In this document: positions 5,940 to 5,969 of the stretch, in pieces
Numbering within the stretch: position 1 is the stretch's first letter
Layout: the number at the start of each line of letters is the position of its first letter
Assembly (NCBI GenBank): GCA_041687295.1
Contig: JAWLCG010000322.1
Span: 1-5,969 of the forward strand
Reading direction: 5' to 3'
Length of the DNA stretch: 5,969 nucleotides
Source: JAWLCG01 sp041687295
GTDB taxonomy: Bacteria > Planctomycetota > Phycisphaerae > SM23-33 > FEN-1343
Notes under the pieces: generated by a model
Seen by the model: the letters and a program-made list of their open reading frames with translations, nothing else
Database searches by the model: none
What the model was told of the DNA's origin: nothing
Made by a program: the position numbers and the translations under genes

Positions 5940-5969
5940 ACAACACGGCACAGCAGGACGCGCGGGCCC
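5936..5969 (+). CDS. Start of a following gene, translationally coupled to the TPR gene (partial)
   Basis: ATG at 5936 overlaps the TGA stop of the TPR gene in the four bases ATGA. A purine-rich site (GGAAGGAA, ending 5 bases before the ATG) lies in the end of the TPR gene. Eleven codons are visible (MNNTAQQDARA) and remain open to the window edge. The polar start resembles the cytoplasmic tail of a membrane protein or a disordered N-terminus, but nothing about its function can be read from so little sequence. Confidence 0.65.
   Translation, partial: MNNTAQQDARA

Noticed and set aside
4020..5951. 643-codon minus-strand open frame opposite the TPR gene
   Set aside because: Antisense shadow of a GC-rich coding region: a Gly/Leu/Gln/Val-rich peptide without domains. 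The plus frame has real TPR signatures.

Overview
The window is a GC-rich bacterial chromosome segment with two complete protein genes, two genes cut by the window edges, and two unusually repeat-laden intergenic regions. No rRNA, tRNA or CRISPR array is visible. The organism cannot be fixed from this sequence. The high GC, the long anchored TPR protein, the His-rich CopB-type ATPase and the palindromic intergenic repeats would fit a Planctomycetota (Phycisphaerae-like) genome, but this is a low-confidence guess, and other high-GC phyla such as Myxococcota remain possible.

Layout: (1) 1-1117, minus strand: N-terminal 372 residues of a copper-exporting P1B-type ATPase of the CopB type, with a His-rich tail and a CPH motif; its C-terminal half lies outside the window. 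(2) 1118-1993: 876 bases without a gene. It holds the copB leader, a 298-bp MITE-like element with long inverted arms and an apparent 8-bp target duplication (1266-1579), a small stem-loop (1611-1678), and three tandem 89-bp repeat units (1709-1978) ending 16 bases from the next stop codon. (3) 1994-2875, minus strand: a stand-alone homocysteine S-methyltransferase domain protein with its own well-formed promoter. (4) 2876-3485: 610 bases between divergent genes, with the methyltransferase promoter, a long near-perfect palindrome (3038-3124) related to the 89-bp units, a G-quadruplex-type G-run tract (3162-3224) and a forward promoter (3288-3316). (5) 3486-5939, plus strand: an 817-residue membrane-anchored tetratricopeptide-repeat protein. 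(6) 5936-5969, plus strand: the first 11 codons of a following gene, overlapping the TPR gene by ATGA and so probably translationally coupled to it.

The three sets of genes do not look like one pathway: copper export, methionine synthesis/homocysteine methylation and a TPR scaffold operon are separate transcription units. I see no convincing new biological system. The most interesting material is non-coding: the MITE-like element with its duplication, and the palindromic repeat family shared by both intergenic regions.
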